In this document: one piece after another, positions 24,260 through 33,946 of the stretch
Position numbering within the stretch: position 1 is the stretch's first letter
Layout: each line of letters opens with the position of its first letter
Source of the DNA: 2-12-FULL-40-12 sp964518135
GTDB taxonomy: Bacteria > Patescibacteriota > Minisyncoccia > Minisyncoccales > 2-12-FULL-40-12
Direction: 5' to 3'
NCBI GenBank assembly: GCA_964518135.1
Contig: CAZFEY010000001.1
Location: 9,189-73,188 of the forward strand
DNA: 64,000 bases
Notes under the pieces: generated by a model
Told to the model about the DNA's origin: nothing
Databases searched by the model: none
Seen by the model: the letters and a program-made list of their open reading frames with translations, nothing else
Translations under genes and position numbers: made by a program

Positions 24260-27200
24260 ATGAATAAAAAAAGTATTTATAATGTATTTAAAAAAACTAG
24301 CGGCCTGACCATCCCTCTTTTCGCATTAATCTTAGCCACGATTGCGATCTTGTTAGTTGCAACCAAAAGTGCGGCTCAAATACCATCTCTTTTTCTGCCA
24401 AATTTTCCAAGCAGATTAATGTATTTATCGGACGCGATAGCTAATACTAGCCAAGAATTAATCAGTCCAAATCAAGACATGATAGATCTTGTTAATGAAT
24501 GTAGCTGCGAATTCTCACAATCCCAATGCAAACAAATTATAACAAATGGACAACCGTCTGGCTGTGTAACGATTGGGGCTATCGGTAAACCTTGTTCTTT
24601 GGTATCTCCAGGAGAAGAAACAGAACCTACGATCCGCAGTTTACAGCGAAAATCTCGTAATTTGGCATTGGATTTATCTTACTTGCGAAAACTTCTAATT
24701 AAAGAAAAAGAGGCGGGACTAGAAAGACAACTTGAAACATTAAGAAAAGATCCAAGTGCGGGCATTGACGACGCTCAAGACCTAAGAGATGCAATTAATA
24801 TCATCCTTGGAACTTCTGCCGATTACGCAGACGGCGCCCTTTCTAAGGTCATAACAAAAGCGGAGGCTAATCTAGAAAGACCAAAACAGTGCTCGACCAA
24901 TGCTTGTACCCCTCATTGCGGCCCAGGAGATAGTTTCTCTTTAAGTGAGTATATGTGTTTACCAGCTCTTACCTTCGAACTTGGCGAGGTAAAACCAACC
25001 GTTATTAATTTCCATGCTGGAATTGAGATTGAGGATTGGGAGCTTGGCAAGATAGAAATAACCAATGTTAAATTAAATCTTCCAGAGTCAATTGACATAC
25101 CCGAACTTCCGGGACTAAAAATGCCATCTTTTTCGATATCTGTGCCGGAAATCAAAATTGACTGTCCAACCAAAAAACAAGAAATTTCCTTCCAAACTCC
25201 ACAACCCTCTCTGCCAAAAACACCGACGATGAAATTATCCTGCCCAACCTATAATACGACTGCTAGCTATCAATACCCATCAGACCTTCAACCGGGCAGT
25301 GAAAAGTATCGAGAATTCGAATGGTTTTTGGAAACTTTCTCTTGGTTATCGGGCATATGTATGGATGCGGTATGGGGAGATGGAGATTTACCGGATAGCC
25401 AAAAAATGCAATACCCCGATAAATTCAATCAGTCTTTAACTACTTGTTTCGACCCATTTAATGTTGCTAATAAATTAATACAGGAGTGTAACGAACAGTA
25501 TGCGAACTATCATCCATCCAACCCACCAAGCGGTCCACCGCCAGTTTATCCTGCCTGTGAATATTGGGTTAACAAACAACCGGCCGAGTTTGGCAGTATA
25601 ACAGAAGAACATTGTTTTAAATTTTTTGAAGGATTTGCCGATCCATCAGGAACGCAGGGGTGGGAAGATATCGACGGAAACCCTGCAACGAACGATCCAA
25701 AAACATTTGACCCTGGAACAAAAGATAAAATATATGACTATCTCGAGCAAAAATACGGAATCACAATAGACGACGAACCCCAAGACCAATGTCGTGATAA
25801 ACTAGACCCTCTACCAACCCTTATTGATTCTTGCAATAAACTTCGCGAGCTACATCCCCAGAAACAAGCTATAGAATTCCCCGATCAATGTAAGATCTTA
25901 CCAATATTTTACAATCTTCCAGACTATATCCCTCCCCATCAAATTGCTAGTCCAGAAGTTCTTGAGTTATTTGCTCAATCTCAATTATTATCAGGGCAAC
26001 AAATGAACGACCTGCCAAGCAAATCGATTTCCGGTTGCCCCTCTATTGGAGCTCCTTCAATACCTAAAATACCATTATCTAAGTACTCGATAATTATTCC
26101 CGATATCAAGCTACCAACTTTTAAATTGGGTCCGTTCTTCAGAATAAAATTACCTAGTCTAATTTTTGAGGATTTGATATTTGAAGATATTGAACTATGC
26201 AATCTGGATGATTGCCAATTCAAATTCCCCAATTTAAACTTTGAAGCACCAACGTTAACAATACCTCAAATAGACGTTCCATCGATTAAGCTTGAGAGCT
26301 TTAACGTACCTGGCATTCCTAACGATATCGGCAAGGGCATAGAGATAAGTATAAGCCCTATGGAATTTCAGCCATTTGATTTTGACTTTTCACAGCTGAT
26401 TAATTTAAATTCTCTGGTTTCTCCAGAATTCCAGACTCCCGATATTTCTCTCCCCAAACCGAAACTGACGTTTGGCTTTGAGGGACTTGATATTGATTTC
26501 ACAAGTTTGCTATCTGGATTATTTGATTTTAACCTTCCGCCAAACCCTGGTCTCGCATGCCTCCCAGAATTTTGGAATATAGATGGCATACCTATCGCAT
26601 TCGACTTCCCTGACTATATTTTTTCTTGGCCTGCATTCCCAGATATCCCTGAAATTCCTGGCTGCGCGGATGCTAAAAAATTCTGCAAAGACATCAATGG
26701 TTCTATTCAGAAAATAACTGAACAGGCTGGAGAAATTCAAGAAGTTGTTAATGGCACTATCCAAACTGAAATCCAAGGCGTTCTTAATATGTTCAAAAAT
26801 GAGATAGAAAACCAATTAACGGGCGCTATCGAAAGCAAGCTTAACGATATCGCAACAGAAATTAAAAAAGAAATTTACAATTGGATCCAAAGCAATGCTC
26901 CACCATCAACAAGCCTACCCTCAGCTCCGATACCGGGAGTATTCCCAGTAGCTGATGGGCTTTCTTGTCAAGGACTACCGCCTTTAACTATTGACCTAAA
27001 AGATATTCTTGGCGACCTATATATTAACACGATAGAATTGGAAGATTATTTACCACCGGGGTTGAATCTGGAAAAAATTTCTATTCCCTGGCCAGATGAG
27101 TTAAAAAACTTAGATCTTTCAACGATAAACAATCCTCTATGCTCGGACTGTAAAGGATTAAGTTATGAACTACCAACCGTTCCTCTCTCTGGTCTTAAAT

Positions 27201-27433
27201 ATGAAAAAAGTGTACCAATTGAGCTCCCCGGATTCCAATATCCTTCTCCACAAATTAATTTCGGGAGTCCTTTACCAAATGCAACTGCCTGTGTTAGCCA
27301 ACCGCCGACTGGGAACGCTTGCGGCGCAGCTCCTGGCGACATGCAAACCGACCTTACTGGTTCTGATGGCATACAAGAGCTCAGCCAAAAACTTAACGAT
27401 GCTTCTAAAAAGATAAGGGATGTATTACAATAA
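24260..27433 (+). CDS. Large exported Pro/Cys-rich protein of unknown function
   Basis: I do not recognise this 1057-residue protein. A basic N-terminus precedes one hydrophobic signal or anchor segment (about 15-40, LTIPLFALILATIAILLVAT). The rest looks extracytoplasmic. It has scattered Cys and long runs of alternating beta-strand phrases ending in IP, LP or PS (e.g. PELPGLKMPSFSISVPEI and LPTFKLGPFFRIKLPSL). A possible amphipathic helical stretch lies at about 820-880. There are no enzymatic motifs. It sits between two pilin-fused proteins on the same strand, so it is probably a structural surface component of the same apparatus. The repeated IP/LP strands suggest an extended fibre. Confidence 0.7.
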   Translation: MNKKSIYNVFKKTSGLTIPLFALILATIAILLVATKSAAQIPSLFLPNFPSRLMYLSDAIANTSQELISPNQDMIDLVNECSCEFSQSQCKQIITNGQPSGCVTIGAIGKPCSLVSPGEETEPTIRSLQRKSRNLALDLSYLRKLLIKEKEAGLERQLETLRKDPSAGIDDAQDLRDAINIILGTSADYADGALSKVITKAEANLERPKQCSTNACTPHCGPGDSFSLSEYMCLPALTFELGEVKPTVINFHAGIEIEDWELGKIEITNVKLNLPESIDIPELPGLKMPSFSISVPEIKIDCPTKKQEISFQTPQPSLPKTPTMKLSCPTYNTTASYQYPSDLQPGSEKYREFEWFLETFSWLSGICMDAVWGDGDLPDSQKMQYPDKFNQSLTTCFDPFNVANKLIQECNEQYANYHPSNPPSGPPPVYPACEYWVNKQPAEFGSITEEHCFKFFEGFADPSGTQGWEDIDGNPATNDPKTFDPGTKDKIYDYLEQKYGITIDDEPQDQCRDKLDPLPTLIDSCNKLRELHPQKQAIEFPDQCKILPIFYNLPDYIPPHQIASPEVLELFAQSQLLSGQQMNDLPSKSISGCPSIGAPSIPKIPLSKYSIIIPDIKLPTFKLGPFFRIKLPSLIFEDLIFEDIELCNLDDCQFKFPNLNFEAPTLTIPQIDVPSIKLESFNVPGIPNDIGKGIEISISPMEFQPFDFDFSQLINLNSLVSPEFQTPDISLPKPKLTFGFEGLDIDFTSLLSGLFDFNLPPNPGLACLPEFWNIDGIPIAFDFPDYIFSWPAFPDIPEIPGCADAKKFCKDINGSIQKITEQAGEIQEVVNGTIQTEIQGVLNMFKNEIENQLTGAIESKLNDIATEIKKEIYNWIQSNAPPSTSLPSAPIPGVFPVADGLSCQGLPPLTIDLKDILGDLYINTIELEDYLPPGLNLEKISIPWPDELKNLDLSTINNPLCSDCKGLSYELPTVPLSGLKYEKSVPIELPGFQYPSPQINFGSPLPNATACVSQPPTGNACGAAPGDMQTDLTGSDGIQELSQKLNDASKKIRDVLQ

Positions 27434-27443
27434 CATAACATCA

Positions 27444-29132
27444 ATGAAGCAGGAAAAAGATAAAATTAATAAAACCGTCTTTCTTGTGATCGCAATTTTG
27501 TTTTTGTCTTTTTCTTTTAGCGATTATGCAGTAGCGGCATTAGCTAAAAAATGTGGCCCCGATAATCCTAGCGACCCCGCTTGTCTCCCCGGACAAAAGT
27601 GCGTAGAACAAGAATTGGGATCACCACCCGAAACAGAGTGGAGGTGTGCCAGGCCATTGGAAATTATTTACCCTCAAATCCCAGGACAACCTGCGACAAC
27701 AACGCCAGAAACGGTTGCTACTGGCCTCTCTCAATACTTTAGATATATTTTCCTATTTGCAGTTTTTCTTATCGGATTAGTAATCCTGGCCGTTTTTGTT
27801 TATTACGGAACAAGATATATGTCGTTGGCTTCGACCGGAAACGTGTCCGGACTCGCCGATGCCAAGCAAGGTATTAGCGCGGCTCTATTAGGAACTGCAA
27901 TCTTGGTGTGCTCCTATGTTATATTTAATACTATAAATCCACAACTAACTATCCTTTCATTGCCAAGCGCGGCAATCTTAGAACAAGTAATCCCACCCGG
28001 CGTTTACGTCTGCAATTACGAATACAGCGGTAATTCAGTTACAAGCAAGGCTGTCAGTGAAAATCTTATAGCCGATGACAGTATTGGCACTATTCTGTCT
28101 GCTTACATTTCTAAAGCAGGGGAAGAGCAAATCGAGATTGTTAAATTAATGCAAAGCATATTTGTTGATCCGGACAATAATGATCATACCTGTCCAAAGG
28201 TCAATTTTTCTGGTAATTTCCAAAACTTTGCAGTCGAAGAAAAGAATACAATGTTTGTTGTCCCATCTATAAGATTTTCTGCTCAACTTAAAGCTGGTAG
28301 TACCGACGAATACGAGTATGTAAAAAAACCGTCCTACGAATACGGCTTGATTTTACACGAGAAAGATGATTTAAGAGGTAAATGTTTAGAATATCCGAAT
28401 ATTAACGATTACGGTGGACAAATTTACACCGAGGTCACGTTTGAAAATGGAAGAATGATGATTGGCGATACTCCTTATAGCACCGGAGGGACATATGTGA
28501 ATCCAATAAAGGACTTTGAGGCGGGGGTGGGAATTCCAAACAATAACTTTTCCAAGAATCGCGCCAGATCAATAACAATTTTTAAAAGACCAGAAATAAA
28601 ACCATCCTCAACAGCCCAAGGATTAACATTACATATGTGCGCTGATTACGACAGAACCGGAATGTGTCCACAGTCTCTGTATGATGCTGGGGCAATAGAC
28701 ACGACAACGGGGGAACCTAAATATCCAGCTAGTGCTAATTTCCCACCTAACTTAGCACCGCCAGCAGACCCTAAAGATACAGACGTTTATTCTCTTTATT
28801 CCAGTGATCCCAATTTGCCCATCGACCCTCGCTTAGAGAACGTAGCTCCGGGGACAGGAAACGGTTATGGTATACGATCAACTCGAATCGATCCCGACAA
28901 TTCAGTATTCGCGATTTTAATGGATGCCGAGAATAATTGCTCGATTCTTAAAGGCGATAATCCCGATATTGGAAATATAGCAATCAATAAATGTGATTTT
29001 GACGTCGATCAACAGGTAGGCGGTCGCTGTGACTCAAAACACGGTCTTTTGTGGTGGCACTGGGGCGGATTCACTGATAAATGCGTGCCCTGCGTTACCA
29101 CAATACAAGTTTTTGAAGGTAAAGTATTGTAA
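27444..29132 (+). CDS. Pilin-like two-helix membrane protein with large external domain
   Basis: Start chosen at ATG 27444, just after the upstream stop, giving 562 residues. A signal peptide (about 10-32) and a Cys-containing segment precede two helices (about 96-121 and 142-165) in the pattern SQYFRYIF...NPQLTILSLP. This matches the N-terminal unit of the 21645 protein (EYIRYIF...NPQLAILNLP). The remaining ~390 residues are predicted external, with Cys near both ends and no recognisable enzyme motif. The pairing suggests these proteins share a membrane platform but present different external domains. A T4SS role is inferred. Confidence 0.75.
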   Translation: MKQEKDKINKTVFLVIAILFLSFSFSDYAVAALAKKCGPDNPSDPACLPGQKCVEQELGSPPETEWRCARPLEIIYPQIPGQPATTTPETVATGLSQYFRYIFLFAVFLIGLVILAVFVYYGTRYMSLASTGNVSGLADAKQGISAALLGTAILVCSYVIFNTINPQLTILSLPSAAILEQVIPPGVYVCNYEYSGNSVTSKAVSENLIADDSIGTILSAYISKAGEEQIEIVKLMQSIFVDPDNNDHTCPKVNFSGNFQNFAVEEKNTMFVVPSIRFSAQLKAGSTDEYEYVKKPSYEYGLILHEKDDLRGKCLEYPNINDYGGQIYTEVTFENGRMMIGDTPYSTGGTYVNPIKDFEAGVGIPNNNFSKNRARSITIFKRPEIKPSSTAQGLTLHMCADYDRTGMCPQSLYDAGAIDTTTGEPKYPASANFPPNLAPPADPKDTDVYSLYSSDPNLPIDPRLENVAPGTGNGYGIRSTRIDPDNSVFAILMDAENNCSILKGDNPDIGNIAINKCDFDVDQQVGGRCDSKHGLLWWHWGGFTDKCVPCVTTIQVFEGKVL

Positions 29133-29153
29133 TATTGAATATTTAAAAAACCG

Positions 29154-30737
29154 ATGATAGAGCGTCTTATCGCCGTATTCACGGCTATCCCAACCCTTAT
29201 AATTGCGGCTATCTATCTGCTCTTTATTTTGATTACTGGGTTTTTTGTGTCTGTGGCAAGTGGTCTTTTAGAATGGATAATCAGCCCAAACTTTATTTCT
29301 TTAAGCTATACCAAGCCCTGTCTAGCAATCAACAATTACCAGCCTACCGGATCCGCAGATACTTGCAACCCCGTAATTGGGCTTGGTTTAGATACTATCC
29401 AGCAATTTGTTAACATGTTATTGGTGTTGATACTAATATATATAGCGCTCTCAATAGCCCTTAGAGCTGGCGGAGGCAAAGCTGAAAAATTATTTCCGCA
29501 ACTAATCATTGTGGCTCTCTTAGTCAATTTCGCTCCAGTTTTCATAGGTTTAGTTGTTGATGCGGCCAATATTTTAATGAATTATTTCTTAACCCCTTTA
29601 CAGGGCGGATTTAGCCAGATCGGGGCTCAGTTATCTGTATTTTGGGATGCGATAGTAAAAAACTTCTCGAAAATATGGTCTGACCTACCAAGCCAAATGA
29701 CGCTATTGGGCATGGGATCTGTAATAGTATTTGTAAATATTACCGTGGCGACGATCTTATTCTTGTTCGCAGGAATCCTTTTTGTCAGGTTTATAGCTAT
29801 CTGGGTAATTGTCATCTTGTCTCCTCTGGCTTTTGTCTTTTCGATCCTACCTCAAACCAATAATCTGTATAAAATGTGGGAAAAACAGCTAGTCCAGTGG
29901 TCATTTGTAGGAATACCGATCGCGTTTTTTATGTATCTCGGCGTTTCAAGCCTATCTGTACTAACGCAGAACTTTAATGCCGCCTCGATACAAGCCCCGA
30001 ATTTAAATTCTTCAGTATCGCAGCTTTTGAGTCAATTACTCCCTTATTTCACTGTGGTTATTTTCTTGGTAATAGGACTCTTTGTGGGAATTTCCATGTC
30101 GGCGATGGGCGCTAACGCTGTCGTAAAAGGTATGGGAAAGGGAGCCGCTGCGGTTGGGAACTGGAGCAAAGGAAAGATTGGCGACTTAGGAAACAGGGTC
30201 AGGCAAGGCGCAAAGAATCGGGCAGGGCAATTCACATTTGCTCAAAGACAATCTATGAATGCCGGAAGAACAAAATTACAAGCCTTTACGTCTGGAACAA
30301 TGGCAGCGGCTGGTTGGACTCATTCGAAACAGAAAAGCACCGGTATGGTATACCGTGCCGCAAGAAAAACAGGCTACGGAAAATTGCGCGCAGCATGGGC
30401 AACTACCGCTGCGACCACTGGTCTCAATAGAGGTATAAATACTGCTTTAAGAGGTCAAATTAAGCTTCAAGCATATAAAAAGGGACTGGCGCAAGGCATG
30501 ACCAAAAAACAAGCAGTTAAGTACGCCCAACAATACACCGCGCTCTTGCAAAAACTACCTCAAAAACGAAAAGATAGTGCGAAAAAGGCATTTAAGAAGG
30601 GAGCTGGAACAATATTATGGAGAGCTCCCATGGCGGTAACTAGAGGAATGAGTGGCGCTATCTTATTGGCTTTAAAAGAAATATATAAAGAATTAAGCAA
30701 AAAGAAGAAAACAAAAAAAACGAAAAAAAAGCCATAA
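29154..30737 (+). CDS. VirB6/TrbL-like inner-membrane channel protein
   Basis: The 527-residue protein has about six to seven hydrophobic helices across residues 1-335 (e.g. LLVLILIYIALSIALRAGGG, IVFVNITVATILFLFAGILFVRFIAIWVIVILSPLAFVF). A basic, Gly/Ala/Lys-rich cytoplasmic tail ends in KKKKTKKTKKKP. The polytopic core with a conserved FIAIWVIVILSPLAF block resembles the VirB6/TrbL family that forms the T4SS translocation channel. Its place between the pilin-like proteins and PrgI/VirB4 supports this. Confidence 0.78.
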   Translation: MIERLIAVFTAIPTLIIAAIYLLFILITGFFVSVASGLLEWIISPNFISLSYTKPCLAINNYQPTGSADTCNPVIGLGLDTIQQFVNMLLVLILIYIALSIALRAGGGKAEKLFPQLIIVALLVNFAPVFIGLVVDAANILMNYFLTPLQGGFSQIGAQLSVFWDAIVKNFSKIWSDLPSQMTLLGMGSVIVFVNITVATILFLFAGILFVRFIAIWVIVILSPLAFVFSILPQTNNLYKMWEKQLVQWSFVGIPIAFFMYLGVSSLSVLTQNFNAASIQAPNLNSSVSQLLSQLLPYFTVVIFLVIGLFVGISMSAMGANAVVKGMGKGAAAVGNWSKGKIGDLGNRVRQGAKNRAGQFTFAQRQSMNAGRTKLQAFTSGTMAAAGWTHSKQKSTGMVYRAARKTGYGKLRAAWATTAATTGLNRGINTALRGQIKLQAYKKGLAQGMTKKQAVKYAQQYTALLQKLPQKRKDSAKKAFKKGAGTILWRAPMAVTRGMSGAILLALKEIYKELSKKKKTKKTKKKP

Positions 30738-30762
30738 AATAATAAATTTAAAATAAAAAACT

Positions 30763-31233
30763 ATGCCCGAAGAATTTGATATTCAAAAAGTAAAAGAAAA
30801 TTACCCTGAAATACTAGAGATAATACCATCAGAAATCATAGACCTAGCCACTTCGGAAGATACTCAAAATAGCATCGCTGGTATTTGTATTGATAACGAC
30901 ATAGAAAGCGAAGAGATCATTGAAAATATTGCTTATTATATAGGTCTATCTTTGTTGGGCGAGTTGCCTATTCAACAATTAACAGACACTCTTGTTGAGA
31001 AAGTAGGATTAGAGCATGGCTTAGCGGAAAAAATATATACAGAAATCGATCAGGTAATATTTGATAAGGTTCGAAGTTCTTTGGAAGAATTATACAAGAA
31101 AAGAGATCAAGAAATAACAGAAGGAGAAATCGATGAATTATCCGAAGAACAAGAAGATTCTAGCGCGCCAGAAACGCAAAAAGCAGGAGATCAAGAATCA
31201 ACAAAAGACACTTACCGAGAAAATATTGAATAA
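30763..31233 (+). CDS. Hypothetical acidic helical protein
   Basis: The 156-residue product is strongly acidic and soluble. Residues 1-115 are helical (IIPSEIIDLATSEDTQNSIAGICIDNDIESEEI). The last 40 are a disordered Glu/Asp/Gln-rich tail. No family is recognised. It follows the VirB6-like gene by 25 bp, so it is probably co-transcribed. Confidence 0.7.
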   Translation: MPEEFDIQKVKENYPEILEIIPSEIIDLATSEDTQNSIAGICIDNDIESEEIIENIAYYIGLSLLGELPIQQLTDTLVEKVGLEHGLAEKIYTEIDQVIFDKVRSSLEELYKKRDQEITEGEIDELSEEQEDSSAPETQKAGDQESTKDTYRENIE

Positions 31234-31301
31234 GTAAACTCAATTCCTCCGGAATTAAACAGGCTTGATTCTGACGAATAAAAAAGAGGGCGAGATTCCT
31301 C

Positions 31302-31664
31302 TCACCCTTCTTCATCTTCATCCTCCTCTTCGTCTTCATCCTCCTCCTCTTTTCTTCGAGGTTTAGGTTTAGACGATTTGAACTTAGATCGTTTTTTGTT
31401 GGTACCTTTCTTGGGTTTCTCATCGATCTCTACCTGGAAAACAGCTTCTAGGAAACCGATGATTATCATCCAAATAATGTACCAAATTGCCATGATCGCG
31501 ATCAGTAAACCGCTACCTATCGCGATCAAAATATTACCACCCATTTTCCAGCCAGAACCATTTCTGGTTGTTCTGCGAGGGATACGTCCGTAACGAGACT
31601 TTCTTCTATTGACGCGTCCACCGACATCAACAATGTCCTCCCCAAACTGTTCTTCATCCGTCAT
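31302..31664 (-). CDS. Small membrane protein with charged tail
   Basis: The 120-residue product has a basic N-terminus (RRKSRYGRIPRRTTR), one long or two short hydrophobic helices (about 40-75), then a lysine-rich stretch and a C-terminus of almost pure Glu/Asp. It overlaps the SPFH gene end by one base and would be co-transcribed with it. No family is recognised. The pair faces against the surrounding T4SS genes. Confidence 0.7.
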   Translation of the reverse strand: MTDEEQFGEDIVDVGGRVNRRKSRYGRIPRRTTRNGSGWKMGGNILIAIGSGLLIAIMAIWYIIWMIIIGFLEAVFQVEIDEKPKKGTNKKRSKFKSSKPKPRRKEEEDEDEEEDEDEEG

Positions 31665-32641
31665 TATTTGCCTCCCTTAGCTAAGGAAATGAGCTGGGCA
31701 AGCGTAGCATCTACACCTTGCCCACCAGCGAATTCGACTCTCTGGCCGGCATTTGCAGCATATGCTATCTGGGCCGGAGTGAGATCGATAGCCGCCTTGT
31801 AAAGCATCTGCTTAAGCGCTGGATCCTTGTTAATCTCTTTTTGCAGATCGATTGTCGACTTGCCAGAGATTTTTTCCAGGGCTCGCATTATTGCCCCAAC
31901 TCCACCCTTAGTAATAGCTTCTGCTTCATGTTCAGCGGCATCGGCTTTACGCAAAGCAGTCTGAACGAGGGCTCGTGCCTCTAATAGATCTTCGCTTAGG
32001 TCAAAATCACGAATAGTGATTTGTTCCAGGTGAATACCTATTTTATCGAGAGCCTCAATGATTTTCGCGAGCTCTCCTTGCGGTAGCTGATTTTTCAAAT
32101 CAACCCCAGAACCCTTCATTGTTAAGCCTTCATCTAAGTGCAGTGTGTTGAGGTAGGCTCGGATAGCGTTTTCGAAAAGATTTCGAGCAACACTCATCCA
32201 ATTCTCAACAGAGTAGGTTGCTCTGTACGCGCCTGACCAAGAGTTGCCAGTTGCGTCTTCGTACGCTTCATCTGGACTTTTGACCCGTACTTGCGCTATC
32301 ACACCGCGAGGTGTCGCGCTCCCATCTTTGAAATCTACCTCAATCGAAGTATCTCCTTCGAAAAGTTTGACCTCTTGGATCCAAATCGGAATAATATTCC
32401 GAATTGTTTCTATGCCCGGAATGATCCATTGCAACCCGGGACGAAGTGATCGGAAAAATTTTCCAAATAGCTCCGTTACAAATCTCTCTTCTTCGCCGAT
32501 TGATCTGAATCCATAGAAAACCGAGATCAACACAACGGTCAAGATACCACCGCCCCAATAATGACCGGCTCGAAACAGCACAAGGTCGATGATCGCACCA
32601 ATAATGATAGCGATAATCATAAAGACAGTTAGAGTAGGCAT
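31664..32641 (-). CDS. SPFH/band 7 family membrane protein
   Basis: The 325-residue protein has two N-terminal hydrophobic stretches (about 5-22 and 30-46). The SPFH domain follows (about 50-230), starting at GEEERFVTELFGKFFRSLRPGLQWIIPGI. A helical C-terminal half is rich in Ala/Glu (ADAAEHEAEAITKGG). These stomatin/prohibitin relatives form membrane rings that organise microdomains and proteases. It has both a consensus promoter and a strong Shine-Dalgarno (AAGGAG), unusual among genes here, so it is probably well expressed. Confidence 0.88.
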   Translation of the reverse strand: MPTLTVFMIIAIIIGAIIDLVLFRAGHYWGGGILTVVLISVFYGFRSIGEEERFVTELFGKFFRSLRPGLQWIIPGIETIRNIIPIWIQEVKLFEGDTSIEVDFKDGSATPRGVIAQVRVKSPDEAYEDATGNSWSGAYRATYSVENWMSVARNLFENAIRAYLNTLHLDEGLTMKGSGVDLKNQLPQGELAKIIEALDKIGIHLEQITIRDFDLSEDLLEARALVQTALRKADAAEHEAEAITKGGVGAIMRALEKISGKSTIDLQKEINKDPALKQMLYKAAIDLTPAQIAYAANAGQRVEFAGGQGVDATLAQLISLAKGGK

Positions 32642-32686
32642 TGTTTTCTCCTTATCGGTGTATTTTACCTATTAGGTACTATATTA

Positions 32687-32715
32687 AGTATAGCACCTTA
32701 TGGTTTTTTTGTCAA
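32687..32715 (-). promoter_or_regulatory. Consensus sigma-70-type promoter of the SPFH gene
   Basis: TTGACA (32715-32710), a 17-bp spacer and TATACT (32692-32687) on the minus strand, about 45 bp before the AAGGAG ribosome binding site and ATG 32641. Confidence 0.85.
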
Positions 32716-32761
32716 TACCAAGTGGGGCATACTTAAAACTGGCTTTTTTGAATGTATTTTG

Positions 32762-32770
32762 TGTTATAAT
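32762..32770 (+). promoter_or_regulatory. Extended -10 promoter upstream of prgI
   Basis: TGTTATAAT is a perfect extended -10. No good -35 is seen. Transcripts would start near 32777 and include the three tandem 25-bp repeats before ATG 32873. Confidence 0.6.
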
Positions 32771-32795
32771 TTAAGAAGTGATAAACTTATAGAAC

Positions 32796-32870
32796 AAGTT
32801 TGTTCCTGATGAAATAGAATAAGTTTGTTATTAGCGCAATAAAGCAAGTTTGTTGCTAATGCAATAAAGC
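32796..32870 (+). repeat. Three tandem 25-bp repeats in the prgI leader
   Basis: Units at 32796-32820, 32821-32845 and 32846-32870 each begin AAGTTTGTT and end in an ATAGAAT or ATAAAGC type tail; the last two match at about 21 of 25 positions. The array ends two bases before the prgI ATG. Related copies with AACAAG(T/C)TTGTT lie between rpmI and rplT (56722-56764). Confidence 0.75.
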
Positions 32871-32872
32871 AT

Positions 32873-33289
32873 ATGCAATTTGATGTCCCTCAATTTGTTG
32901 AGTCTGAAACCAAAATAGCTGGATCTTTAACATTTAGACAGGTTTTATATCTTGCTGCTGCTGGTATTGTCGTAATGGTTTCTTATTTCGGCCTGGCCAA
33001 AACCAACCTTGGTTTATTTATATTTATTACTGTTTTGGCAATCGTTTTTGGTTTGGCGTTCGCATTCCTTAAGATTGGTGGATTCTCTCTGGCAGTCTTT
33101 CTGAAGAATCTAATATTTTTCTTGATATCTTCCAAGGTTTATCTGTGGAGAAAACCTGCTGTGGCACCCAAGGTTATCCAGAAAAGAATCGCTTCACCAG
33201 CAGAAGCAGAGAAAGAGAAAACCCTTAAAATGGGTGGAGAAAGCCGACTTAACAAGCTTTCAACCCAAATAGAAACAAACACCCAATAA
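32873..33289 (+). CDS. PrgI-family T4SS membrane protein
   Basis: The 138-residue protein has the PrgI layout: a short N-terminus MQFDVPQFVESETKIAGSLT, two helices (about 24-40 and 46-66), and a third amphipathic segment (FLKNLIFFLISSKVYLWRK). A charged tail follows. PrgI proteins are VirB3-like partners of the VirB4 ATPase in Gram-positive-type secretion systems. The gene leads a TraC-like/VirB4 unit, as expected. Confidence 0.85.
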   Translation: MQFDVPQFVESETKIAGSLTFRQVLYLAAAGIVVMVSYFGLAKTNLGLFIFITVLAIVFGLAFAFLKIGGFSLAVFLKNLIFFLISSKVYLWRKPAVAPKVIQKRIASPAEAEKEKTLKMGGESRLNKLSTQIETNTQ

Positions 33290-33294
33290 CAACT

Positions 33295-33939
33295 ATGGCC
33301 GAACTTACTACGCAAAAGTTTTTAGAAATATCTCAAATCAAGGAAGGTGTTATCGTTCTGCGAAATAAAGCTCTGCGAGGAATCTTAATGGTGTCTTCGG
33401 TTAACTTCGCGTTGAAGTCTACTGACGAACAAAGCGCTATCCTGTATCAATTCCAAAGTTTTTTAAATGCGCTCGATTTTTCGTGTCAAATAGTTGTTCA
33501 ATCAAGAAGATTAAATATCACCGGTTATTTAGAAAAGTTGGAAGAACTAGAACAAAAACAAAAAAATAAACTTTTAAAATTACAAACGAAAGAGTATAAA
33601 GATTTTATTAAACAATTGGTTGAAGAGAAAGAAATACTAACTAAAAGTTTCTTTGTGGTTGTACCATATTCTATTTCGGAAATGATTGGTCCTGAATCTT
33701 CCCAGAAAGGATTATTAGCGCAAGCTAAATTGCCAACTTTGACAGAAGAAAATTTCCAAAGATGCAAAACGCAACTATGGCAAAGGATGGAGTATGTGGC
33801 TCTAGGATTAAGAAGGTGCGGACTTCAATCTGTCCCCCTGACAACGCCCGAAATCGTCGAGCTTTTTTGGAGCTTACATCATCCTAAAGAAGCAGAAGTG
33901 GGATTTTACCCGGAATTTCCAATGGAATTAATTGTGTAA
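33295..33939 (+). CDS. TraC-like T4SS protein (VirB4 N-terminal-like)
   Basis: The 214-residue soluble protein starts 5 bp after prgI. The opening AELTTQKFLEISQIKEGVIVLRNKALRGILMVSSVNF, a central coiled coil (about 80-112) and VVVPYS resemble the small TraC-like proteins encoded before VirB4 in Patescibacteria and in Gram-positive conjugation systems. They correspond to the N-terminal domain of larger VirB4 homologues. It lacks any ATPase motif, so it probably acts as an accessory of the next gene product. Confidence 0.75.
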   Translation: MAELTTQKFLEISQIKEGVIVLRNKALRGILMVSSVNFALKSTDEQSAILYQFQSFLNALDFSCQIVVQSRRLNITGYLEKLEELEQKQKNKLLKLQTKEYKDFIKQLVEEKEILTKSFFVVVPYSISEMIGPESSQKGLLAQAKLPTLTEENFQRCKTQLWQRMEYVALGLRRCGLQSVPLTTPEIVELFWSLHHPKEAEVGFYPEFPMELIV

Positions 33940-33946
33940 TCCAATA

